From NCBI GenBank assembly GCA_963457665.1, contig OY735212.1, forward strand, positions 3,072,897-3,136,896: DNA of 64,000 nt. The letters are read 5' to 3'. Source of the DNA: Thysanoteuthis rhombus (Eukaryota > Mollusca > Cephalopoda > Oegopsida > Thysanoteuthidae). The position numbers were made by a program, and so were the translations under genes. The notes under the pieces are model-generated. The model did no database searches. It worked only from the letters and a program-made list of their open reading frames with translations, and was not told the DNA's origin. The stretch's first letter is position 1. The number at the start of each line of letters is the position of its first letter. Of this stretch, positions 11,604-22,880 are shown piece by piece.

Positions 11604-12950
11604 ATGGAGTTTGGAATAGAAAAATGTGCAATCATGGTAATGCACAAAGAAAGGCTTTCAATGACTGAAGGAATTGAACTCCCGGACAACAGCAAGATTA
11701 GGGCATTGACTGCACAAGACCGATACAAATACCTAGGCGTCCTTGCATGTGACACGATAAAACGGGAAGAGATGAAGGAGAAAATAAAGAGAGAATACTT
11801 TATAAGGACAAGGAAAATATTAGAAACCAAATTAAACAGCAGAAATCTAATAAAAGGAATGAACACCTGGGCTGTGTCAGTAGTTAGATATACAGGACCA
11901 TTCCTAGGATGGACAAAGGAAGAGCTCCAATCAATGGATAGGCGAACAAGGAAACTTATGACGATGCATAAAGCATTACACCCTAGGGATGATACAGATA
12001 GACTATACGTTAAGAGAAAAGAAGGTGACAGGGGGCTCATCAGCATAGAAAACTGTGTCCAGAAAGCTAAAATAGTCCTAGAAAGGTATGTGCAAACGAA
12101 TAGTGAAGAAATCATAAAGAGCACGAGAGATAGTGCAACAAACAACAAAGTAGAAAACAATGGAACAGTACAGCAAACAAGAAAAGAAAGATGGGAAGAG
12201 AAGAAATTGTATGGCGAGTTTAAAAGGCAGATACAAGATGTAGCAGACAAGAAATCATGGACGTGGTTACAAAAAGGAAACCTTAAGAGAGAAACGGAAT
12301 CGCTCATCATGGCAGCTCAAAACAAAAGCATAAGGACAAACTACATAAAAACAAAAATCGACAGAACACAGACAAACAGCAAATGCCGCATGTGCAGTGA
12401 AAGAGATGAGACAGTAAACCACATAACTAGTGAATGTAGTCAACTCGCCCAGAAGGAGTATAAGCATAGACACGATAGAGTAGCAACGATGATACACTGG
12501 GAACTAAGCAAACAAATGGGATTCAACCATGTGGAAAAGTGGTACCAGCACAAGCCAGAGGCAGTTTTGGAGAATGACAACCACAAACAACTCTGGACTT
12601 TGACATCCAAACTGACCACCTCATCCAGGCAAGAAGACCGGACTTAGTAATAGTAGACAAAAAAAAGGAAGGCCTGGCAGATAGTAGACGTTGTTGTACC
12701 TACGGACCATAGAGTTAAAAAGAAGGAGAGTGAAAAACGGGAAAAATACTAGGACCTAGCAATAGAGTTAAAGAAGATGTGGAACATGAAAACCAGGGTA
12801 GTATCGGTCATAGTGGGCGCACTAGGAAATGTCCCCAAAACGTTGAGGGAGAGACTGGAGGAGATCGGGATTAGGGGAAGGATTGAGACCGTACAGACCA
12901 CAGCACTATTGGGAACTGCACAGATACTGAGGAAGGTGTTAGAGATATAA
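11604..12950 (+). pseudogene. LINE thumb, CCHC knuckle and restriction-like endonuclease
   Basis: Continues the polyprotein: KYLGVL thumb region, then CRMCSERDETVNHITSEC (CX2CX8HX4C, about 12387-12440), then in a shifted frame IQTDHLIQARRPDLVIVDK (RPD active-site motif, about 12600-12660), then IVDVVVPTDHRVKKKESEKR, and after a stop DLAIELKKMW to ILRKVLEI. RT followed by a CCHC knuckle and an RPD..D endonuclease is the layout of R2/R4/NeSL-type elements. The clade cannot be fixed by eye. Confidence 0.75.
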
Positions 12951-13188
12951 ATACTGCAACGAATTTTAGCCCTGACATAATAGGTGAAAGAGAGAGGAGA
13001 CGTTAGCCGAAGACCTGAGGAGACTTATTGCCACTCAGCCTTCAACGATAACCACTGGACAACTGGTGTGAAACTGTAAATCGCAGATTTACTGCGACCT
13101 ATGAGTACTAGGGGAGGAGGGCTGGAGACTTGAGGAGACTTGCTGTCACTCAAACTCCAGCGGTTACCACCAGGCAACTGGTGTGAGA

Positions 13189-13240
13189 TTCCAAAAAAAA
13201 AAAAAAAATAATAATAATGATAATAATAATAATAATAATA

Positions 13241-13306
<66 letters not shown>
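13189..13306. repeat. (AAT)n/(ATT)n tail and microsatellite
   Basis: A poly-A run, then AAT/GAT triplets, then about 20 ATT triplets. It directly follows the LINE 3' UTR, so it is probably an expanded 3' tail. It can form a hairpin because AAT and ATT runs adjoin. Confidence 0.8.
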
Positions 13307-14350
13307 TGTTTCATAGAAATTTAAAAAGAAAAATGTTTTCGTGGAAACTAAAACAATTTAACTCCATGATCCTTTTTCAAATTCAGTGATGGCAATTGAT
13401 AGTGAGCCTATCATATAATATTATAGCCTCGTATATTTCTTACCAGATTCCATCTAGTTTGCATTTCTAATCAATGAATAATTTATTTTTAAACAATGAC
13501 AATTAAAGTTCAAATAGAGAGCTCAAGTGAGTTAGTGTTACATGATTTCCAATTTATGCTGAGTCGATAAAAGATTTCAACAAGGTTTAACTTTTGAATC
13601 AATCAGTCATAGATTCGTTCTACTTGATTTCAAACAGGAACCCCTAAATGTTTCTGCGATTAAAATAGATGGATTAATGATAACGCCCATAATTAAAATC
13701 AATCATACTTGTCAAATAATAGCTCTCACATTTTACAATGCAGCTGTTTCCATGATATTTTGTGCTTTTAAGATTGCAGTTGTCTAAATAGTAGAAAACT
13801 GATTTATGAATAATAACGTTCATTACTAAAAATCAATTATACTGAGCGGAAAAAAGCACTCGCATTTGATTATACAATGCAGCTATTTTCATAAAATTTT
13901 GTGAATTTAGCATATAAATTGAGCATAAATTAAGATTGTTTTGTTGGTTTTAAACATTTTTTGTGATTCATCCATCCGGTTCGATTAAAGATCAAATTAA
14001 TGACTCGAGTGACTTATAATCATATGATTTCAATTTTCAAATTCAGTTGATTGAAGATTTTGTCAAAGTTTATCCTCGAAATCACTCGTTGCAGCCGCGG
14101 ACTAAACTATTAAGACGTCTTAAACTATAAGAAGAAAAAAAACAGGACTTGAAAAACTATGTCTATAATTCAGATGGTGTGACAACAAACTCCTCTGGTC
14201 AATCAGTTAGAATTCGACCCAGATAAACACCTTTTCTCAAGATCGTTCAATTTAGGCGAAAATGAGTTGTGTGAACTTGCAATTTGCTATAGCAAACAGC
14301 ATCACATAATCAGCCATGGACTGGAAAATATCATCAAATATTTACATGTA
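13306..14350 (+). repeat. Dispersed repeat, copy 2, right part
   Basis: Resumes copy 2 after the LINE. It is collinear with about 2680-3950 of copy 1 ('attaaacaatgacaatta' type block, 'gagtcgat.aaagattt', 'gactggaaaatat'). Some sub-blocks are duplicated, for example two 'aaatcaatcatact/aaatcaattatact' segments. Confidence 0.6.
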
Positions 14351-14361
14351 TATTGAAAAAC

Positions 14362-14620
14362 TTATTTTCTGACAGCGATTGTGGTTTTGGTAATGACCCA
14401 TTTTCTAGTACCATCTCTCCTGTGTCTGGTATATGAATCACTATAATACTTAATACGTAAAGTTGAAGCAAGTTCATTGAATTTATCGTGATTACTTGAA
14501 AGAGAACTAACGTTCCAAGTTCGTAAAGAAAGCGTATTTCTGATAATTTTTCTTGCGATCCTTTTTATTAGATTATATTTCATCGTGTGTAATTGTCTGA
14601 GGTTCAAAGATTTTGGCAAA
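14362..14620 (-). mobile_element. LINE AP-endonuclease N-terminal fragment (possible)
   Basis: The minus frame reads RNTLSLRTWNVSSLSSNHDKF and then ELASTLRIKYYSD. This resembles the start of APE-type LINE endonucleases (TWNVRSL..KLEEL). It is an isolated fragment with no downstream nuclease motifs visible. Confidence 0.5.
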
Positions 14621-15050
14621 GCATGTGACTACGAAGCCTTTGGATACTACTGTATATCTGTAGATTCTTCTTCTAATGCTGTTTCTGGTTTCACTAGAGG
14701 TATTAATAATGAAGACTGTAACACAGCTCCATCCATTAGCAGAAGAGCCGGTGATTTGAAAAGCAGTTGAACAGGTTCCTCTCACTATGATTGTTTAAAA
14801 TTGTGAGGAAGCTGTACCCTAGTACATACCCACCAACCAAGAATTTTATGTCAGCGTTCAAGCACATTAATTGGGGGTGCTAAGCCGTGGAGCCACTGGC
14901 TATGTACTGTTCTTTAGTCCATTGAGGATATCGAAATACACTTCTGCATTAAAACCCAATGATGAAAAATCTCCCATACAGACCTAGACTAGTTTGCGCA
15001 TTGATAAGCCTGTCTTAACGAAATCTTTGTAAACAATGAAAAAGAAGTTC
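14621..15050. other. No gene seen
   Basis: Short open frames occur on both strands but none has a recognisable motif. There is no tandem repeat or RNA gene. Confidence 0.55.
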
Positions 15051-15051
15051 G

Positions 15052-15860
15052 TTAGGTTGGTGCAAAAACAATTGCAGCGTTCCACCATCAACTTTGAAGA
15101 AGAATGTATCAGCTCAGAATAAAAGTTATCAATCGAAATGGGAACCCTCAAAATTTACATATTTTTTACCAACTATTAAAAAGGTCCATTTATTTCGGGA
15201 GCATAGTGTTCTGAAGTCTTGGGACTATTAAAATCCTGATAGGCGTTTTGAGCTGTCGTATGGTCATTGAAGACTTTCCTTTCCAGGTTGAGGTCCAAAA
15301 TGTTAGTTGGACGGAGATAGGTTTAGTGATTAAGCTTGGTGGGGTAAAGTTGTGTAGCATAGTTTATCTGATTTCTGCTGGGTCATTGCACGGCATGTCA
15401 AGCTGTCTTGTTTTTCATTCAGGGTCATTTTTGCTTTTCCAATTCTCTGCAAATGTCAAACCACTGTTGAATGATCAATGTTTGGTTCCTGAAGAAACTT
15501 TCAGAAATCACAGAGCGACATCCAAATCTGCAAGGCTCTCGTGTCTGTTTCAAAATTTGGGGAACCAATGCTGAGCAGTACGCTCGTTGATGGTTTGATG
15601 TCCAAGTTCTAGGCTGATATTGCGAGTAATTTCCACGTGTTTAAGTCTAATTTCAACCCATACAACAAACATGCTCACATTTGCTTTTCTCCAAATTTGA
15701 CTCGACAGCCTGGAATAAACCGAAATAGATAGCAAAAATAAAATGTTCAGCACGAATAAACAAAGCAAAATCCACACCTTATATTGATATAGTCTATAGA
15801 CATAGGTATATAATAGATTATTCCAATATTAAACATCAAACATTGCAATTATTCCGGTTG
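15052..15860 (-). mobile_element. Internally deleted mariner element upstream of gene 1
   Basis: TTAGGTTGGTGCAAAA at 15052 is a classical mariner inverted-repeat end. The opposite end near 15843-15860 is degraded ('gcaattattccggttgac'). Between them, on the minus strand, the transposase N-terminus is readable: HQTINERTAQHWFPKF (helix-turn-helix 1, about 15600-15550), then NIDHSTVV.HLQRIGKAK (helix-turn-helix 2, near 15440). Stops and the roughly 0.8-kb span show it is dead and internally deleted. Related remnants lie upstream of genes 2, 3 and 4. Confidence 0.7.
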
Positions 15861-16026
15861 ACAAAAAAAAAATACGCCACCTGTGTTATGTCATCAGTTT
15901 GAAAGCTTGAATATCTATTTGTTATTTTACAGCTGTCGGAAATATTCCTGGAGAATTCCTATAAAAGAGAGAAAATATCGACAAATTACGATGGTGTCCG
16001 ATTGTAAAGCTAAATATCTCATTCTT

Positions 16027-16126
16027 CTAAAGTTGTCAACAAAAGAAAGTACTTTACAGCTGTCGAATATAACCTTGAAAAGTGCAACTCTATGCAAATG
16101 CATGTTGGATTGGATCTATATAAAAA
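16027..16126 (+). promoter_or_regulatory. Gene 1 core promoter: E-box, octamer, TATA
   Basis: Within this block are the palindromic E-box ACAGCTGT (16056-16063), the POU octamer ATGCAAAT (16092-16099) and TATATAAAAA (16117-16126), about 100 bp before the ATG. The block is almost identical upstream of genes 2-4 although the surrounding DNA has diverged more. Transcription probably begins about 25-30 bp after the TATA box. Confidence 0.75.
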
Positions 16127-16227
16127 GGGGAACGTATCAAATTTTATCAGTTTTCCTCATTGACGTGAGAAACAAAAGTTGTTTTCCTTTCATCTCAGTC
16201 TGATAATCCCAAAGAAGAAAGACAACC

Positions 16228-16321
16228 ATGAAAATCTTCGTCGCTTGTATTGTCCTTGCATTGGCGATCAATGCCTCAATTGGTTGCTACACGAGTCTTC
16301 CATCGATTGCTAAATATAAAT
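16228..16321 (+). CDS. Gene 1, exon 1 (signal peptide and Cys1)
   Basis: The ATG is in the context ACAACCATGA, kept in all copies. The exon ends with one base of a codon before GTAAGT at 16322. It encodes the signal peptide plus CYTSLPSIAKYK, and its protein is identical to that of gene 4 exon 1. Confidence 0.88.
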
Positions 16322-18111
16322 GTAAGTACATTTCTCATTGGATTTCCCTCTTCCAGATCGATTCTGATATTTCCATGATTCCATGTAGTTAACCATTTGT
16401 CCATCCCAAGAATCAGTCCCTCAATACATGGAACTCCATTCTCTCTGTCAGTTCTATCCACACATTCATCTGTATATAAAGCTGTATGAATCTGTACACG
16501 TATAATTCAGTAGGTACACATAAATACACATTAATCCAGGGTATGTCCTGCAAGTTCCAATTATTTCGAAAATCTCGGGATCTTGTGATCCCATTGCACA
16601 TACATTAACTGGCAATAAGGAGCTATTAAGTAAACATTTTTACTGTTTGGCTTCCATATTCACAATTATTGATCCAGTAAAGTCTTTTGCGTCTCATATA
16701 GAGTCTTTGGCAAAACATTGCTCTACCCTTTCATCCCCTTCACCCTCAGAATTTTTTTTCGCCCCCCTGCGATTTTCAGATTTTTTTCAAAAGCTGAAAT
16801 CATCTTAAAATGGATAGTTCAGGCCCACGGAAAATAATTTCAAAAAAGTCAAATATTAGAATCTTCTATATTGTCTTTCATTTGGCGACCAATGCCTCAT
16901 CTGGTTGCTACACGAGTCTCCCATCAATTCTTAAGTATAGATTTAAGTACGTTTTTCATTGGATTTCCCTCTTTCAGATCGATTCTGATATTTCCGTGAT
17001 TCCATCATTTGTTAATCGTTTGTCCATGGTAAGAATCAGTTTCTTAATCGATGGAATGAACTCATCCTTCTCTCTGTTTCTCATTCGGACGCTTCAACAG
17101 TCAAACAGTGTATATATCGCTGCATAGTCCATCCAACTGTATCCGAAGCTGTATGAATCTGTACGTGCATACAAACACGTATCACTTACAAAGACATTGA
17201 CAGAACATGGATATTTCTAATTTGTTTATTGGATAAAACAATGAATCTGATTTCCTAAAAGCTGTACTATTCCATCACTCTGATCTTTCTCAAATATGAC
17301 ATATACCATGAAATCAACTTTTAATAATTATTCATTTTACCAGCTATCAAATTTTCTTTACAGTAAATAGGTGAACTACTTCTAATCACCAAAAGTTAGG
17401 TGTAGAAAGTTCCAATCGTTTTGGATACCTTGAGAGCGTAACGTTGATGTAACTAGGCTATCTAGCCAAGAGGTCTCAATTTCTCATACACTAACAGGAA
17501 ATCTACTGTTGGGTCATTTGGTTGGCAGTGAGAAACCGTTAAATAAGCACATGTACTGTGTGATAGTCGTTCATGTCTCGTAAAGGGCATTGGGTAAAGA
17601 AAAAACATCACAGAAACATCAACCGAGTCTGTCAGCTCCCTGCTATTTCTGGATTTTAAAAAAATCAAAATCACCTTGAAATGGAGATTTCAGGACAAGA
17701 TTGAGAAGATTATCCATTCAGGACTCTTCGTATATTGCTTCATCAGCCTCAATATTGACGAAGAACTTTCAATCATTTAACATTAAAAAAATAGTTCCAT
17801 TAAAGAAATTGATAGGTAATTTTCATTGATAAAAATGTAATTAGCATCAATATGAAAAACTAATTTGTTCAACTTATGTTCTTTCACCTGAACTTTACAG
17901 TGATGTCACTTAATCTAGAGCTATGCATACATCGGCTCAAAAATAATCATTTTGCTCTATTTAATTATTTTTCATCATGATATATGTTAAATTGAATCAT
18001 CGCTGAGGCAAAAAGAGCGCATCCTGGTTTGCTATTTTACGTATAACTGGAGGGAGAACAGATGGATTGGTAGTGATATTTTGTAATAGACATCATAGCT
18101 GCTGTAGTGAA

Positions 18112-18183
<72 letters not shown>

Positions 18184-18943
18184 CTGTCAGTCTGTCTGTC
18201 TGTGTGTGTCTGTGTGTGTGCTTGCATACCGAAGAAAGGTAAAGGAAGTGTTACCTTTAGTGGGTATTAGTTGTAGGATATGTTGGCCATTCACAGATTC
18301 CCTTACGAAAAGTTTTGGTTCGCTCGGCCAAATGGGGCTCAGCTTAAAAGTAGCTCACTCTTTTTGTTGGTTGACTCATCAAACAAAACGCCATGATGAC
18401 TGGGTGGGAGACGGTCAATCTGAGAGAAACACGCTTTGCTTACACATCTCTCCCAGCAGCAGGCTGTAAGAGATGGGGAGTAGTAGATGAATAAGCTAAG
18501 TGTCAAATCCCTCGTGACTCCCCTCATCAAACTTTGTCCAGCTTTTTTGTCATTCATTTTTGTCTTTGTTTTTTTTTTTGTTTGCTTTTTTAAGCTGCTC
18601 CTATGACTCCAACAAAGCTGTTCAAATGACAATGGCTTTCCCTAAAATTTTCAGATACGTTTTCATGCAGTTATACAACATTTCTTACTTTAGAGTATGG
18701 CTTGAAAGTAGATATTACAATTTTTTGTTGATTAATGATGTGAAATAGTAATTTATAATGATTAATCACTCATCTCCCAATATTCGTCAATGCAATTAGT
18801 GTAATCTTTACAAGAGTTTTTTTCTCTCTTTGTTTTCCTCATACTTTTTTTTTTATCATTGTACAATATGTAAATTGTCTCATGTTGGGATCATAAGTTA
18901 CTCACCTTGTAACTATTTCGGGGATTTTATTAACACACATGCA

Positions 18944-18982
<39 letters not shown>

Positions 18983-21900
18983 ACACACACACATAAATAT
19001 ATATATATATATATATATATGTCAATTAAAAATAAATAAAATAAATATATATAAAATAAATTTGATTTTTTTATCTTGTATGTATAATCCATTTTAGGTT
19101 ATTGTACATTGATTTCACTTACCACAGAATTTTCGTACATCAAAAGCTCTGTTTCAAATGATTTTCCCGAAATTCCAGTGGCGAAACTACCATCAAAATA
19201 ATGAAAAGTTTGCTGCATTCATTTGTTCCGTAATTTTCTTATTTAATTAACCGTAAATGGAAACCTAACCGTAAACTTTGACACTAAACATCAACCTTAA
19301 CTTATACCATTTGTTGTTGATTTCAATAAAGTACAGATGTGGTCTTTCTTAGTTAAATGTCTTGCAAATGTATGTGTTTCAATGTTAAGCAAGACAGTTT
19401 TAAATGGCCAAGATAGTTTGCGCCACTTCAATGTATTAACTATGCATTGTGAACTTGTTTATTCTGCTTCGATATGTAATTGTATCATTTATTTGTTTTA
19501 AGGGTCTGATGACTGGTTGATCACTTGTGAATACCAAGGAATGAAATTTATGCCAGGAAGCAAATGGGTTGATGCTACTAACTGCCAGAGTTGTAGCTGC
19601 ACTAACGATGGACTGTCATGTTGTGGGTGAGTGTGACGTAAACTCATTTTTATCAGAAGTATTATAAATCATTATAAACAAATCGCATGACTACTTTTCA
19701 ATTTCATCTTAACTTTTTAGTTCTTTAATATCGCAACGGGCCAATCTCCCTTCGGCAGGGGTTGAATGGCGTAGAACTCTCTGTCCCCATGGGGAACTCT
19801 GTTTCCCGTTATTTTTTATCCACGAACAATGGAGTTTTTGTTTTGGAAGAAGGAAAACCGGTTTGAGTGGAAGATGAAAAGCTACTGAAAAAATCAAGAT
19901 GAAAGTAAAAAAAAAATTGTCTTAAATCATAATAATCTTAATAATGAATATGCCACATCCTTAATTTAAATTCCGCTTACTATATTCCGTTGGCCATCTG
20001 GAAGAATTTATCTTAGCAGGCTAAAATTGGACACTATATTTCGATACCATACTATTACTCCCTTAAGTTACCGTGTGAGAGCAGCATATTCATTATAGAA
20101 CTGTTTTGAACGATGTTTCCTCTAATCTTTAGTACTTAATGTTGTGCCATGTTTCTTTCTTCCTGGCACGAAAGGATGTACGCACTGTATCGATAGTTTG
20201 GGACAGGGACAATTAGCTACCATTTGCAATCACGATAATTATAATATACTGAACAACCGTAGACATTAAAGATGGCACAGGGTTTTATACTGGATGTGTA
20301 CCTATGTTTGTATGTTCTTACGCTTCTAGTCGTATCGTTTCGTTGACCTTCTTGGAAATTCGCATCAGAACTTGATTAAACTCCTTCTAAGAGTGTTTTC
20401 ATCTTTATTTTTGGGGAAAAGGGTTGTTTTTCTTAGTTTCCGGGAGCCTTTTTCGCAGGTTTGATAATAACATCTAGATTTCCAGAACGTAAAGGTTTTA
20501 TTTACTCAATTCTAGATATTTTTTCAGTGGAAATGGCATCTAGATTCCCCAGGATCTAAACGCTTCTAGATTTTTTAAATTCTATTTTAAATATTCTCTT
20601 GTAAAAGATACCAATGCCATGAACATAATTTTTTTCGATCACATTTATTCTTCGATGGAAGTTTTTGCATGAATTCGAATTCAGGCGCAACGGTTGTTTT
20701 ATTATTGACCATGGAAGCGAGTAATCATTGTATATGTAATTATTTTTCAACTCTCTTATGTGAACTTTTGTAGGGATCGGTAACATTTACAATAAAAGAC
20801 CAATGAATTCTGAAAGATAAGGGAGATATTTCAGTAGGGGACAAATTGAATATTTTCTTCTTTTTTTCTTTTTCAAAGAAAAAATTGCATTCATCATGTT
20901 GGTTGCAAGACATATATGCGCTTACACGCGTGCACAGCATCTAGGTAGCTATTACTCTGAGTCAAAAATTCATAAAAAGACGTTGATTTCTATAGTGGTA
21001 TTTCATTGAAATATTTGACTGGGGAGTGAAAAATACTATTACACAAACGAATGGTGAAGTTTCCAAATTATTAAACATCACGCAACAACAACCGCCTGTT
21101 TTGTAGTAAATACGGTACGTCTAATTTTACCAAACGCGTTGATTACCTCAAAACTTAATCCTACCTCATTGACATTTAATATTACACTGAATAGATAATT
21201 TGTACCGGAAGCGCTAAGATGTAGTTGTAATAACTATGATTCGCATAGCTGCAGTAATAGTTACAATGTTCAGATAAGCACTGATTCTGCTAGTTGAGAG
21301 ATTCAAAAAAGCCATGGCTCTCTGTGTGTGGCAATGGAAATTCGTTCAGTTTCAGTTACTTCCCGTTTGTGTAGTCATAAAAACAATGAACAATGTTGCA
21401 TACGAATATTTGAACGTGGAAGATGTATATGGAATTGTGCACATTTTTCTATTCCAAACTCCTTCCCCATGTCATCACTGTATTCTTTCACTGAACAACG
21501 TTTCCAGCTCTACCCTGTTCTTTGCAAATAGTTATATGTCTTCCATGTAATTTAGGTAGTCGACTTCTCCCTTTGCTTTAAAGAATGGGTATCCTTTGCT
21601 ATTTTTCAGGATTCTCTTGAGTGGTATCATAGTTATAAAAAATAGTAGTGGGTACAAAGAGTCTCCCTTGAAGATTCCCCTTTTTTATGCTTACGTCTGC
21701 CGGGTTTTCTTCCGTAGCTGTTAAGTATTTCCAGATTTTCATTGAGTAGGCTATCAATCTCACTACTGGTTCACTGATCTCAAATATTTTAAGGCATTCG
21801 AATATCCAGCTGTGTGGAATCATGTATGCTTTTTTATAGTCTATTCATCCCATTGCAATATCCTTCTTCCCTTTTCTTCCTGTCTTGTGACGATTGTATC

Positions 21901-22238
21901 CCTAGTGTTACAAGGAGTGGAGCATGAGCAGGGGTTTTTCTTTCCTTCTCCTCCCATAACACCGATCATATCTCATATAGCAACATTTAATATTTGTTAA
22001 TACTTTTGAGGAAAAATATTTTTGTAAAAAGACTTCAACTTCGGAAACTTTTGGTATTTTTTGTCCTAACATATGGGACTGTTTTTATTCAACAAACTCT
22101 CATTCTTGATTTTTTTTTCTAATTTACAGAATTGGTTATTACTCTGGTCCCAGATACGTCAGAGGCTGCACCGTTGTCGCAGACTTCTGCAAAGCCGTTG
22201 TTTTGAACAAGGCAAAAACTGCTTTGTGCCACAAATAA
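16228..22238 (+). CDS. Beta-microseminoprotein-like secreted protein, gene 1
   Basis: Three coding exons (16228-16321, 19503-19626, 22130-22238) with GT/AG introns of phase 1 and phase 2 encode 108 aa. Residues 1-19 are a signal peptide (MKIFVACIVLALAINASIG). The mature chain starts at Cys20. Ten cysteines (20, 40, 59, 62, 64, 71, 72, 86, 93, 106) follow the PSP94 pattern. The core CQSCSCTNDGLSCC has the same CX2CXCX6CC spacing as vertebrate beta-MSP, and the next gap to Cys86 is also identical (14 residues). The family are small secreted proteins. A squid member is an egg-capsule contact pheromone that triggers male aggression, so a reproductive or signalling role is an inference. The mature chain is basic (about +4) and has no N-glycosylation sequon. 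AATAAA is at 22302-22307. Family assignment is strong; the function is not shown. Confidence 0.88.
16853..16942 (+). pseudogene. Degenerate duplicate of exon 1 within gene 1 intron 1
   Basis: Matches exon 1 ('ccaatgcctcatctggttgctacac' core, broken into smaller matches). The start codon has become ATT, about seven bases are missing in the signal peptide, and the donor GTAAGT has become TTTAAGT. The downstream DNA also repeats the start of intron 1, so this belongs to a tandem duplication of about 625 bp (16228-16852 and 16853-about 17700). A similar relic is in gene 4. Confidence 0.75.
18112..18230. repeat. (TA)n-(TG)n-(CTGT)n microsatellite
   Basis: About 28 TA units, followed by TG and TCTG runs. 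Confidence 0.9.
18932..19020. repeat. (CA)n-(TA)n microsatellite
   Basis: CA-rich run with occasional T, passing into about 12 TA units. Confidence 0.9.
19503..19626 (+). CDS. Gene 1, exon 2 (Cys2-Cys7)
   Basis: Acceptor TTTTAAG, donor GTGAGT at 19627. It encodes SDDWLITCEYQG and then the core from Cys59 to the Cys71-Cys72 pair. Its length of 124 nt equals exon 2 of genes 2 and 3. Confidence 0.88.
19627..22129 (+). other. Gene 1 intron 2
   Basis: About 2.5 kb, phase 2. The part from about 20555 onward, minus the LINE fragment, is found inverted at 30540-28650. A minus-strand LINE fragment (21330-21870) lies inside. The intron ends in a polypyrimidine tract before TTTACAG. Confidence 0.75.
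21330..21870 (-). mobile_element. Minus-strand fragment of the REL-endonuclease LINE family
   Basis: The minus frame reads MIPHSWIFECLKIFEISEPV and then IKKGNLQG, the same RT palm as 11206-11580 (MIPHSWILECLRMFKISEPL). It is frameshifted, truncated at both ends and antisense to gene 1. The inverted copy of this intron at 28.6-30.5 kb appears to lack it, so it inserted after that duplication. Confidence 0.75.
22130..22238 (+). CDS. Gene 1, exon 3 (Cys8-Cys10 and stop)
   Basis: Acceptor TTTACAG, then IGYYSGPRYVRGC, CKAVVLNKAKTALCHK and TAA (22236-22238). The conserved ending 'gctttgtgccac.aataa' is shared with genes 2 and 3. Confidence 0.88.
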
Positions 22239-22880
22239 ATAAGCAATAATTTCTCTTATCACTAAACTACAATATTTTAATGTTTCTGACTAGAAACATT
22301 CAATAAAACGAATTACAATACCGACACAATTTATCCGTTGTTTTTCCTTTCCCTTTCACCTAAAATATCCGATTTCTTTGTTTGGTTTTGGTCCTCTAAG
22401 TATGTATAAGATTACAAAATATATGTAATAACACTCAAACACAAATACTAAAGGCGTGTGCTGTTTTTAACTTCGAGTGAACGAATTTGCGGAACTTTGC
22501 AATTTAAAACTATTATTTGATACACTCAGCCATGTGTAAGGCTTGAATTACGCTTTGTGCCACAAATAAATAAGCAAAATTGTCTCTCATCACTGAATTA
22601 CGATATTTTAATGTTTCTGACTAGAAACATTCAATAAAACGAATTATAATACTGACACAATTTATCTGTTGTTGTTTTTTCTTTTTCACCCAAAATATCC
22701 GATTTCTCAAAAGGTTTTGTTGTATATGTATGAATATGTGTATAAAAAACATAAAATAACGCTCTCACACACTTGCAAGTGGCGTGTGCCGTTTTAAACC
22801 TCGAATGAGCAAATTTGTGGAACTTTGCAATACAAAACTGATATTTAATACACTCAGTCATTTGTACAGCTTAAATTATG
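22221..22880 (+). repeat. Tandem duplication of the gene 1 3' end (331-bp unit)
   Basis: The unit 22221-22551 (last six codons, 3' UTR, AATAAA at 22302) is repeated at 22552-about 22880. It includes the coding tail 'gctttgtgccacaaataaat' and a second 'caataaaacgaatt'. The copies differ at roughly one base in eight or more. The second copy gives a spare polyadenylation region and a stranded bit of exon 3. Confidence 0.85.

Larger units (their letters stand above)
9960..13190 (+). mobile_element. Decayed REL-endonuclease (R2/R4-like) LINE
   Basis: A single plus-strand LINE carrying a reverse transcriptase, a C-terminal CCHC-type knuckle and a restriction-like endonuclease, broken by at least four frame interruptions (about 11203, 11580, 12650 and 12750). 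Its 3' UTR (12970-13190) has two diverged repeats of a 60-bp unit ('gaggagactt..ccactca' to 'aactggtgtgaga'). It ends in an A-rich (AAT)n tail. It splits dispersed repeat copy 2 (7980-9530 resumes at 13306), so it is younger than that repeat. Confidence 0.8.
16322..19502 (+). other. Gene 1 intron 1
   Basis: About 3.2 kb from GTAAGT to TTTTAAG. It holds the duplicated exon-1 region and two microsatellites (18112-18230 and 18932-19020). The end of the intron resembles those of genes 2-4, including an 'ccttacccataaccctaaaccc'-like stretch in those copies. No other gene is seen. Confidence 0.7.

Noticed and set aside
11570..12310. 246-codon minus-strand open frame
   Set aside because: Antisense shadow of the LINE C-terminal polyprotein, again Ser/Leu/Phe-rich.
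18067..18469. Frames with Tyr-Ile repeats and Cys/Val-rich stretches
   Set aside because: Translations of the (TA)n/(TG)n microsatellite.
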